From Deltaproteobacteria bacterium (lineage in GTDB: Bacteria > Myxococcota_A > Polyangia > Polyangiales > Polyangiaceae), in assembly GCA_003235365.1 (NCBI GenBank), contig QJWJ01000353.1, positions 1-64,000 on the forward strand: a DNA stretch of 64,000 nucleotides, read 5' to 3'. Made by a program: the position numbers and the translations under genes. Within the stretch, counting starts at the first letter, position 1; each line of letters starts with the position of its first letter. The notes under the pieces were generated by a model. It was given only the letters and a program-made list of their open reading frames with translations. It had not been told where the DNA came from and did not search any database. This document shows positions 1-7,675 of this stretch, piece after piece.

Positions 1-1
1 C

Positions 2-625
2 GGCGCCGACATCAGTGACACGGGACACGACCTCTTCCACCGCGTGGATACTGCCGTCGCTTGCGTTCATTGCCACCCGGGGGGTGCGGACGACGGCCAT
101 GTATGGAACTTCGAAGGATTCGGCGCTCGCCGTACCCAAACTCTGGAAACCGGGCTGCGCCCACCGTTCCACTGGGACGGCGACCTGGCAGACATGAGTC
201 AACTCATGACGGAAGTGTTTCAGGGTCGCATGAGCGCCGCTCCGCAATCACCGGCACGCGTGGCCGCACTCTCGGACTGGCTGTCGTCGCTCACGCCACC
301 GGCGCCGGGCATGGTCGCCAATCCCGATCTGATCGAGCAAGGTCGGCAACTGTTCGAGTCACCAGAGGTGGGGTGCGCGGCCTGCCATAGCGGCGCCGCC
401 CTGAGCGATGGTGCCTTGCACGACGTCGGCACGGGTAACGTGCCGCTCAAGACCCCATCCCTCCTGGGCGTGTCGCAACGTCTTCCAGTGATGCACGACG
501 GCTGCGCAACCTCACTGCAGGACCGATTCTTCGTCTCCTGTGGCGGTGACGATCGCCACGGCGCGACATCGAACTTGTCGGCGACGCAACGCGACGCGTT
601 GGCGGCGTACCTCACGTCGCTTTGA
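2..625 (+). CDS. Di-haem cytochrome c / cytochrome c peroxidase-like protein (5' end outside window)
   Basis: The reading frame is open from the first bases of the window (residues GADISDTGHDLFHR precede the track's first start), so this is the C-terminal ~207 residues of a longer protein. Two c-type haem motifs are visible: CVHCH near the window edge and CAACH about 115 residues later. The phrase TPSLLGVSQRLPVMHDG resembles the TPSLRGV...HDG segment of the MauG/cytochrome c peroxidase family. Proteins of this family are periplasmic or surface exposed and carry out electron transfer or peroxide reduction. Without the N-terminus I cannot tell whether it is a true peroxidase or a longer propeller-cytochrome fusion. 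It converges on the VIT-vWA gene with a 74-nt gap. Confidence 0.8.
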   Translation, partial: GADISDTGHDLFHRVDTAVACVHCHPGGADDGHVWNFEGFGARRTQTLETGLRPPFHWDGDLADMSQLMTEVFQGRMSAAPQSPARVAALSDWLSSLTPPAPGMVANPDLIEQGRQLFESPEVGCAACHSGAALSDGALHDVGTGNVPLKTPSLLGVSQRLPVMHDGCATSLQDRFFVSCGGDDRHGATSNLSATQRDALAAYLTSL

Positions 626-699
626 TCCCCCCCACGCGCGGTGGTCCGACGTTGCGTCGCGTCCAGCGGCACTACACTGGAGCGCAGGCGACGGACACA

Positions 700-3600
700 T
701 CATGGTCGCCACAACGCGAGGCCACCGCGAGTCGCAACCCAGTAAGTTCCCTCAACAAAGGAAGACGGCAGTACTTGCGTCACGTCCTCGTGCGGCGTCG
801 GCACGGTGGACCAGCCCCCGGCGCCCGATACCCGCAGACCCTCCATCGTTGCCACCGCCACCCGACCAGAATCGAGCAGCTCGATGCCCGCCGGATTCAC
901 GTATCCAAGTGCCGCACTGCGTTTGGGATTCGATAGCTGAGCCTCACTCCAGTCGAAGCTCGTCACGCCAGCATTGTACGTCCCGACGAACAGTCGCTGC
1001 CCGCGAGCTTCGACCGCCGTCACCCAGTCATCCTCCAGCTCTCCGCTGACGACCGCAGCTCGGTGGAAGTCTGCTGCGACTGGGGGCGTCTCCGCGGTAA
1101 ACACCGCGCGCGGCGCCCAATACAGCCCACGTGTGGTCCCGACGAACAGGGTGTCATCTTCGGCAACCGCAAGTGCCCACACCTTGCCAAAGGGCCAGCC
1201 CCGTTTCTTGTCGAGAGAGACCTCGACATCTCCGCCAGCGGACACGAACGCGAGCTTACTGCCCCCCGAGACCACACCACCGCCAGGAAGCAATGCCAGC
1301 GCGTGCACGTCGTCCACCGGCCCGACGCGTTTGCACGCCAGCGCGCTCTCGAACGTGCAGCGGCTGAGGCCACGTGCCGTGGCGATCCACAATGCCCCGC
1401 GTGTCTCGTCCCAAGCCAATGCGTTGACGTTGCGGTTGAGGGCAGCGTGTGCGACGCGAGTCACGTCACCACGAGCGTCGACCGTGAACAACCCCTGGTC
1501 GAACGTGCCCACGAACAGCGTTCTTTTTCCCTGGGCCAGCGCCGCAACATCCCCGGGCAAGGCGTCGATGACTCGCTCGAGCGCCGGTCGTCCCGGGCTG
1601 TCTTCATCGACGGGCACCGGCTCGGCCACCATCTGTGCCATTAGGGGCCGAAGGTTTGGCAGGCTCGGAGTTTCCGGGCTCGGAGCCATCACGAACGTCT
1701 CAGTGCGGTGGTTCAGCGCACGATCGAACCCCACCACGCGGAGTTTTCCAGTGGGCTGCTCGGCGCTGACGTAACCGCGAAACTGAGCCCACCGAATCGC
1801 GGTCAACGGCGTGACCTGGCCGTCGGGAGTCTGGATCTCCACACGGCGCAGATCGTGATCCGCTTTCGGTCCTCGTTGCGTCACCAACACACCCATCTCA
1901 CCCGGGCGACGCCCTCGGATCAGTTTCACCACGAGCTCTGGCGCACTGCGGTCGACAGTGTACTGGACCGGTCGTGTCTCCACCCGCCCGTCGGCAAAGG
2001 TGATGTGGGCCAAAGCTTGGTACTTTCCCTCCTCCGTCGTCGATGGCACCAAGAAGCGAACCATCCACGCTCCACGGCCTCCTTTTGCCAGTGGCTCGTA
2101 CACTGCGTTCTTGCTCACACCGAACGGAAATTCGACCTCGACGCTCTCGGCATCGGAAGGCGCCTCCACGTAGATCTCTGGATCGCCCGGCTGGATCCTG
2201 TCGAGATTGATGCTCGCGCCGTCTGGGTCCATCCCCTGAAGATCCGCACCGACGATACGCGGACCGTCTGCTTGTTGCTGGGCGCGCCGAGCGATGGCGT
2301 AACGCGCATAGGCCTCCTCACTTTCCAAGACCAAGAAGGACGTATGTTTGCTCATCACCCCGTAGGCCAACGACGCATCGACGATCTGTTCCTTCGGTTT
2401 GTTCCTGCGCTCGAGTTCGCGCACCCATGAAGCACCGAAGCGCCGAGCCACGGAAGGTGAACCAATCGCGGACACGTCGTGCTCAATGACCTGCTCACGG
2501 TCACCCAGACGAGCGGTCAACGAAAGCCTCGAGAGCGCTCTTCCCGCTGGTGTCTTGACCAAGACAGTGAACGACTCGTCGGCATCGATACTGAGCGGAC
2601 CGCTCGGTAGCACCACGGCGTCATCTCCCGCGGACACCCGGACATCGAGCAGCGGTCGCCGGGGGCTGTGAAGCAGACGGGTGAACGCGCCAACATCGCG
2701 TTCGTCACGTGCGACGACGGCGCGCCCGGTCGTCGCCTGAGCGAGTTCACGAGCGAGCTCGGGATCTGCGGCACTACCAATCACGAGTGGAAAGATCGGA
2801 GTCTGCCCCAACTCCTTCTTGGCCAACTCGACGAGGTTCGCCGGAATCACTTCTCCCCAGCTAGGCTCAGTATCACCGATGTACACCATGCCCGCGTCTC
2901 CTGCGCGACGAGCGAGCTCGGAAACGGTGAGCAGCAACGATTCGATGTTGGTGGCGCCATCCGGCTCACGCGCCGCGACGAACTGCAAGGCCCGCTCGAC
3001 CGCCGCCGGACTCGGCACGCTGAAGCCTTCGGATTGAGCCTCAGAGTCGATGTCGTTCGTCACCACGACGAAGCGATGATTGTCGTTCATTCCCGACAAA
3101 ACACGCTTCAGAGCCTCGAGCGTCAACTTGCGCTCCTCGAGCGTGCTGCGCGACGTATCGACCGCGACGATCCAGTTGCTTGGTGGCTTGATGGCAGGCG
3201 CCGCGAGCTGCGACCAGTTTGGTCGAAGGCGCACCGCGGTGTGAGTCCCGTCATCCTGCTGCTCGAATACGGCGTCGGGACTCTCTCGAGCTTCCACCTC
3301 GATGCTACGTCCGGCAGCCACGTCGCGTTCCGCAAAGACGCGCTTGCCATTCCACTCGACCACCAGCTCGGGGAGCTTGGCATTCGCATCTGGACTGTGA
3401 GTGCCCTGAACGAAGGACAGGGCCTCACCTCTACGTCGGAGCGGCGCCAAGTAGCGGAGGGTCACGACCTTGCGTTCATGGGGCTCGATCGGAAACACCC
3501 GCATCTTGAAGACGGATCCATGCTCCCATTCGAGCAGCGCCGGGTCCTGCATCGAATCGACAATCTCCTGATATATCTGGCGTGCGCGCTCGCGCTCCAG

Positions 3601-4005
3601 CAGCTCGCCTTCCACCATGCGGCCGTCGATCATCATCGCCAAACCGGTCACGATTACGCCGTCCGGCATCGGGTAGCGAAATGTACCTTCCACGCGCTCG
3701 TCGGCTTCACTCTCGAAGACATGCTCCACGGACACTTCCGCATGGTCAGCAACTTGCCTTGCCGATACGGTCACCGACTGCAGCACGACCTGTGAGTCCT
3801 CAGCACGCCGCCCGCGCACCGCAATCGCGCCGATCCCCCCGGAAACCGACTGCCGAGTGGCGATTGAATCGTCAGCGGAGATCTCGCCCGCGGTAGGCGT
3901 CGAAGCGGAAGCCGGCCCGATACCGTCAGGCGGTCGCACTTCGTTCGGACCTCCACAGCTGACCATCGAAACCACCAGCACACCGACGGAAAACAGACGA
4001 TTCAT
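700..4005 (-). CDS. VIT and vWA domain lipoprotein with C-terminal beta-propeller
   Basis: A 1101-residue protein with a lipoprotein signal (MNRLFSVGVLVVSMVSC, lipobox MVSC). A vault/inter-alpha-trypsin (VIT) domain covers roughly residues 70-190, including FRYPMPDGVIVTG and the YLAPL end. A von Willebrand A domain follows with an intact MIDAS motif AVDTSRS (DxSxS), around residues 280-450. The last ~250 residues contain propeller-like blades such as LFVGTFDQGLF and GALWIATARGLS. VIT-vWA proteins usually take part in protein-protein adhesion at the surface. The start overlaps the stop of the upstream TPR/DUF2135 gene by 4 nt (ATGA), so the two are translationally coupled and probably act together. 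The ligand is unknown. Confidence 0.88.
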   Translation of the reverse strand: MNRLFSVGVLVVSMVSCGGPNEVRPPDGIGPASASTPTAGEISADDSIATRQSVSGGIGAIAVRGRRAEDSQVVLQSVTVSARQVADHAEVSVEHVFESEADERVEGTFRYPMPDGVIVTGLAMMIDGRMVEGELLERERARQIYQEIVDSMQDPALLEWEHGSVFKMRVFPIEPHERKVVTLRYLAPLRRRGEALSFVQGTHSPDANAKLPELVVEWNGKRVFAERDVAAGRSIEVEARESPDAVFEQQDDGTHTAVRLRPNWSQLAAPAIKPPSNWIVAVDTSRSTLEERKLTLEALKRVLSGMNDNHRFVVVTNDIDSEAQSEGFSVPSPAAVERALQFVAAREPDGATNIESLLLTVSELARRAGDAGMVYIGDTEPSWGEVIPANLVELAKKELGQTPIFPLVIGSAADPELARELAQATTGRAVVARDERDVGAFTRLLHSPRRPLLDVRVSAGDDAVVLPSGPLSIDADESFTVLVKTPAGRALSRLSLTARLGDREQVIEHDVSAIGSPSVARRFGASWVRELERRNKPKEQIVDASLAYGVMSKHTSFLVLESEEAYARYAIARRAQQQADGPRIVGADLQGMDPDGASINLDRIQPGDPEIYVEAPSDAESVEVEFPFGVSKNAVYEPLAKGGRGAWMVRFLVPSTTEEGKYQALAHITFADGRVETRPVQYTVDRSAPELVVKLIRGRRPGEMGVLVTQRGPKADHDLRRVEIQTPDGQVTPLTAIRWAQFRGYVSAEQPTGKLRVVGFDRALNHRTETFVMAPSPETPSLPNLRPLMAQMVAEPVPVDEDSPGRPALERVIDALPGDVAALAQGKRTLFVGTFDQGLFTVDARGDVTRVAHAALNRNVNALAWDETRGALWIATARGLSRCTFESALACKRVGPVDDVHALALLPGGGVVSGGSKLAFVSAGGDVEVSLDKKRGWPFGKVWALAVAEDDTLFVGTTRGLYWAPRAVFTAETPPVAADFHRAAVVSGELEDDWVTAVEARGQRLFVGTYNAGVTSFDWSEAQLSNPKRSAALGYVNPAGIELLDSGRVAVATMEGLRVSGAGGWSTVPTPHEDVTQVLPSSFVEGTYWVATRGGLALWRP

Positions 4006-5153
4006 CGCTCACCTCCTGCCTCTGCACGCACCTTGGCGACGGTGACGACTTGCTTCTCCTCGAAGAGTCGGTACGGCAGCACGTGCCGACGCTCGTCCGC
4101 CCTGCCTTCGTTCAAGAGCACGATGACTTCCCCCCTCGCTTCTTTGAATGCCGAAGCCCGCGAGCCGTAGTACTGCACCTGGATCGTGTACTCGCCGGAT
4201 TGGGCGCGGGGTGCGGTAAAGCTCTCCGGCCCGTAGCCACTGGTGACATCGTCAAACAGCGCCTCGCCGCCCCTCCCCTGCTTGTGGCTGTAGAAGATTT
4301 TCTCGCCTCGCGGGGTCGTCACCCACAAGTCGACGTCGGTGCGGTCCGTATCCCACGACAAGTAGACCTTGATGTCGTTCTCCACCCCCCCAGCGATTCC
4401 GAGAGCGCTGAGCTTGTCGCCGAGTTCGGCAGCTTCGCTCGTCTTGCCTGCGGAGAGCGCCTGCCGCCGACGGGTTGCGTAGATCTGGCCCAACCGCTGC
4501 TTGGCTGGGTACGAGAGCGACGTATTGACGTCCGGTGCCGTCGCCGTCGCTTCGAAGCGCCCACGTGCACTTTCGACCATGCCCAGGCGGTACTCGACGT
4601 CACCGAGTTCGAACTCGGTGCGACGATCTGCCGGTGTCAATTCGAGGGCTGCTCGCAATTGAGCGCGCGCCGACTCGAGGTCGCCTGCCTGTTTCAGCAC
4701 GGTCGCCAATGCACGGCGCGCCTCGACGTCCCTCGGCAGCAGTTCCACGATCGCGGAGTAGGTGCGCCGCGCCCGTTTCGTTTCGCCACGAGCCACGAGT
4801 ATGTCCCCGAGCAGCCGCACCGCGACCAGGTTGTAGGCGTCCTGTTCACGGAATCGTTCTGCCTCCTCGCGCGCTTCGTCGAGACGCCCCGCGTGAAACA
4901 GAGCCTGGACCAAGTCGAAACGCGGCTTGCGCAGGCGCGGAGCCTCGTCCACCGCCTTGCGCAACGCCGCCAAGTCGGCAGCGGTCGGAACGTTGGGTCG
5001 GGGCGGCTCCCTTTCGAGGGCAACGAGGGAGAGCCGCCCCGCGGGTGAGTGCTCGGCGGCCGGGGCGTTACCCGGAAGCGAGTCGCTGGCGAGAGCACGT
5101 GCGGCAAGGGGTAGCCAGCAAAGCAGTGTCAGAGAACCAAGGAAGCGTCGCAT
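4002..5153 (-). CDS. TPR protein with C-terminal DUF2135-like domain, exported
   Basis: I start it at MRRFLGSLTLLCWLPLAARA, which is a typical signal peptide; the track's longer version adds 40 residues that do not look like coding sequence. The mature protein (~383 residues in total) has several tetratricopeptide repeats in the first half (for example LVQALFHAGRLDEAREEAERF). The C-terminal domain YLSWDTDRTDVDLWVTTPRG...GEYTIQVQYYG matches the DUF2135 (YfaP-type) beta-sandwich. It lies directly upstream of the VIT-vWA lipoprotein with a 4-nt overlap. DUF2135 domains often accompany VIT-vWA proteins, which supports a shared periplasmic or surface complex. The precise role is unknown. Confidence 0.86.
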   Translation of the reverse strand: MRRFLGSLTLLCWLPLAARALASDSLPGNAPAAEHSPAGRLSLVALEREPPRPNVPTAADLAALRKAVDEAPRLRKPRFDLVQALFHAGRLDEAREEAERFREQDAYNLVAVRLLGDILVARGETKRARRTYSAIVELLPRDVEARRALATVLKQAGDLESARAQLRAALELTPADRRTEFELGDVEYRLGMVESARGRFEATATAPDVNTSLSYPAKQRLGQIYATRRRQALSAGKTSEAAELGDKLSALGIAGGVENDIKVYLSWDTDRTDVDLWVTTPRGEKIFYSHKQGRGGEALFDDVTSGYGPESFTAPRAQSGEYTIQVQYYGSRASAFKEARGEVIVLLNEGRADERRHVLPYRLFEEKQVVTVAKVRAEAGGER

Positions 5154-5353
5154 GACTGACACCGGTGCAAGGCGGATGCCGCGCACGATCGACGGTGTTT
5201 GTTGCGCTTCTCGCCGCTCGGTGTGTCCGGTGAGCCGCAGCTCGCGATCCAGGGGACACAGGTGAAACCGCAACGCCTCGGGGTCCGCCAGCGGTATCGC
5301 AGCGATTGACCCGGCGCCTCGCCACGCGTGCGCGATCTGCCGAGGAAGCGTTC

Positions 5354-6391
5354 CTACAGCACGCGATCGATCCCGCTCAGCAGGTTACCCATCTCTTCCG
5401 AAGTCATCATCAGGAACAGGTTGCCGCCAATGTGACGACCCGGCATCAGAAACAGCGTTTCGACGAGTAGAACGTAGTCGGCAACGTCGCTGTCGAACTG
5501 CCCGACCACTGCTGTCATGTTGCCGATGTCGCACTTGGCTTGCTTCAGGTCGAAGGCGATCCCGAGCGTATTCCCCATGCTTCCCACCAGGGCATTGATG
5601 AGGATGTTGCCCACTTCGACGAGCAGATCGCGGTCGGCGTCGCTGATCTCGTCGTCCGCCTGTTCGCTATCACTCACCAACGCGTTGACCAGACGCATCC
5701 CGCTTTCCTTGGACATCAGCAAGAAAGCGATACCACTGGCCTCTCCCGAGAAGTCTTGCCTAACCAGCGCCAAATCGTCGGAGAAGTTCTCGCGAACCGT
5801 GTCTTCGAGCGCCGAACGCGGCAAGACCTCGAGCCGAGGCACGCTCAGTTTGATCGTTTCGTAGACCAACTTGGATAGGGCATTGGCGGCCCGCCCCATG
5901 CCGATGTTGAAGATCTCCTTGAACGCATCGGCATACCGCGGCGAAAACGGCAACGCGTTGGGGATCTCCTTGCGGGCCAAGACGATCTTCATCACTTGGC
6001 GGAGCTCCGCTGCGTCGACCGGTTTGGGAACGAAGGCCGCCGCACCGAGCGACCGCGCCTTTTGGGCGGTCGTCTCTTGAATGTCCGCCGACGAAACGAT
6101 CACCCGAGTGTTCGGGTGCCGGGCGCGAGCATGCCCCAAGAACGCCAATCCGCTGATGTGCGGCATCAGCAGATCCGTGATGACGACGTCGTACTCCTTG
6201 CTCTCCATCATGGTCAGCGCCTCCGCGCCGCCCGTCGCCTCGTCGATATCGTACTCGTTGGAGCCTTTGGTCAGTGCCTTGCGCACCTGCCCGAGACTGA
6301 AGCGCGAGTCATCGACCAGCAAGACCTTCACGTTGCCGTCCGGGCGGATCGTGTCTTGATTTCGAAGGGGTTGGTTCTCGTCTGTGCTCAT
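5354..6391 (-). CDS. Response regulator fused to a CheC-type phosphatase domain
   Basis: The start is chosen at MSTDENQ, preceded by GAGAGAG; the longer ORF has an implausible N-terminus. Residues ~20-140 form a receiver domain (VLLVDDSRF, phospho-acceptor in VVITDLLMP, Lys in FVPKPVD). Residues ~155-345 are a CheC/CheX-like domain with both conserved helices bearing the ExxN signature: KEIFNIGMG and VEVGNIL. CheC-family proteins dephosphorylate CheY-P, so this is probably a cytoplasmic phosphatase whose activity is controlled by receiver phosphorylation. No chemotaxis genes are adjacent. It is 200 nt upstream of the TPR/DUF2135 gene on the same strand, which could be a loose operon or coincidence. 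Confidence 0.9.
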   Translation of the reverse strand: MSTDENQPLRNQDTIRPDGNVKVLLVDDSRFSLGQVRKALTKGSNEYDIDEATGGAEALTMMESKEYDVVITDLLMPHISGLAFLGHARARHPNTRVIVSSADIQETTAQKARSLGAAAFVPKPVDAAELRQVMKIVLARKEIPNALPFSPRYADAFKEIFNIGMGRAANALSKLVYETIKLSVPRLEVLPRSALEDTVRENFSDDLALVRQDFSGEASGIAFLLMSKESGMRLVNALVSDSEQADDEISDADRDLLVEVGNILINALVGSMGNTLGIAFDLKQAKCDIGNMTAVVGQFDSDVADYVLLVETLFLMPGRHIGGNLFLMMTSEEMGNLLSGIDRVL

Positions 6392-6895
6392 GACAACTCT
6401 CTCGTCTCGCCCCTGATGCTTTGAGTTTGCAGCCGTTTGGGGACGGATGCCCGCCTCGGTTCTCTCTCGAATTGTTTGGACAACTGGGGGCGTTCCTTTG
6501 ACCCTGTAAACCCGCAACGCGATCTCGGCAGACACATGCGCCGTCGGTCGTGTTGACACCCCTGTGCTCCGTTGCGGCGCGTCGGCCCCCGCTGGCCTCG
6601 ACATTCAGCAGACGCAAGCAGACGTGATTGGTGGGCGCGCATCGCGCTGGCTTCGGTTGCCCCGGTGGAGCGTATTCCAACTGCGCAGTGGGTAGACTCC
6701 GAGAAGTCGGCCCGAAGTCGTACACCCGGAGGGCGTCAGCGATCTTGGTCGGAACAGGCCGTTATGCTGTCGCTAGCCCCCGGCGGTCAGTTGGTTCGCC
6801 TGCCGCCCCGAACCAGAACGCGCACCGCAAACGCGATGGCGAAGTGTGGGTAGCCACATACAATGACTTTCCTCTCATCCTACGGGGGAAACTAC
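6392..6895. other. Divergent intergenic region
   Basis: About 500 nt between the receiver-CheC gene (minus) and the VPEL-CTERM gene (plus). It must carry both promoters, but I cannot point to convincing -35/-10 or -24/-12 elements. The track ORFs here (such as 6309..6725) lack coding character and homology signals. Confidence 0.5.
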
Positions 6896-7597
6896 ATGAC
6901 CAACATCACACGTCAGCTACTCACCTGGATCGCTGGCCTACTCGCCCTCACCATCGGCGGCGTAGCCCAGGCAGAACCAATCCTACAACTGTACGTCGAA
7001 GGCGCGACCTACGACGATACCACCGACACCTGGGTTGGAGAGCCTGGTTCGGAGGTCAACGTCTGGGTCATCGCCAACACCGCCGGCGGAGGCAGCAAAG
7101 GCACCGTCTTCGACGTCAACCTGGTTATCGCCTACGACGCCTCGAATACCGCCGCGACCTTCGGCAACAACGGTCCGGAACAATTCGACCTGGTGGCGAC
7201 CGGCACCGGTTCCCACTCGGTGCTCGCCCCTCACGGGATCTATGATTCCGAGACGGCCTGGCAGCAGTTCGCCCTGGGCGACTTCACGGAAACGCAGGAT
7301 CCGCTCGCGGATTTCAACGCCGACTTTCAGCTCAGTGATCTAGAGGGAACCACGGGAGCCGACATCGAGGTCTACTCCCTGACCATCCAGAACGTCGAAG
7401 GTGGCATTCACCTCGATGCCTTTGGTACCGTCATACTCGGCGGTTCGGAGAAAGTGTACGCAGCTCCGTATTCCCACGACGCTGAGATCACGAACGTACC
7501 TGAGCTCTCCGCGAACGGGTTGCCCAACGCGGTCGCATTCATGGCCGGTACTGCCGCGGTCGCCGTCGCATCTCGCCGGCAACGTCGAGAAATCTGA
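6896..7597 (+). CDS. VPEL-CTERM exosortase substrate, choice-of-anchor N-like
   Basis: Start chosen at MTNITRQLLTWIAGLLALTIGGVAQA (signal peptide), preceded by GGGGGA seven nt upstream; the track start adds 11 residues. The protein is 233 residues. The C-terminus has the tripartite sorting signal of the PEP-CTERM class: VPELSANG, a hydrophobic stretch (VAFMAGTAAVAVA) and a basic tail RRQRRE. The body (LQLYVEGATYDD at the N-terminus, an APHGIYDSE segment in the middle) resembles choice-of-anchor N proteins. Exosortases cut near the motif and hand the protein to the envelope or exterior. It is followed after 78 nt by a PrsT-like TPR lipoprotein, the same order as at 53673-50751, where the exosortases lie. 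Confidence 0.88.
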   Translation: MTNITRQLLTWIAGLLALTIGGVAQAEPILQLYVEGATYDDTTDTWVGEPGSEVNVWVIANTAGGGSKGTVFDVNLVIAYDASNTAATFGNNGPEQFDLVATGTGSHSVLAPHGIYDSETAWQQFALGDFTETQDPLADFNADFQLSDLEGTTGADIEVYSLTIQNVEGGIHLDAFGTVILGGSEKVYAAPYSHDAEITNVPELSANGLPNAVAFMAGTAAVAVASRRQRREI

Positions 7598-7623
7598 GTC
7601 TCGGCTACATTGAATGAGAACTC

Positions 7624-7646
7624 GGCCGTCTCCAAAGGGGGCGGCC
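7624..7646 (+). terminator. Terminator- or attenuator-like hairpin between CTERM gene and TPR gene
   Basis: GGCCGTCTCC-AAA-GGGGGCGGCC folds into a 10-bp stem (two G-U pairs) with a 3-nt loop and is followed by TTGCTTCATTT. It sits between the VPEL-CTERM stop codon and the RBS of the TPR lipoprotein. Partial termination here would give more substrate than TPR protein. Confidence 0.6.
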
Positions 7647-7675
7647 TTGCTTCATTTGAGCAGAGGAGGAACGTG

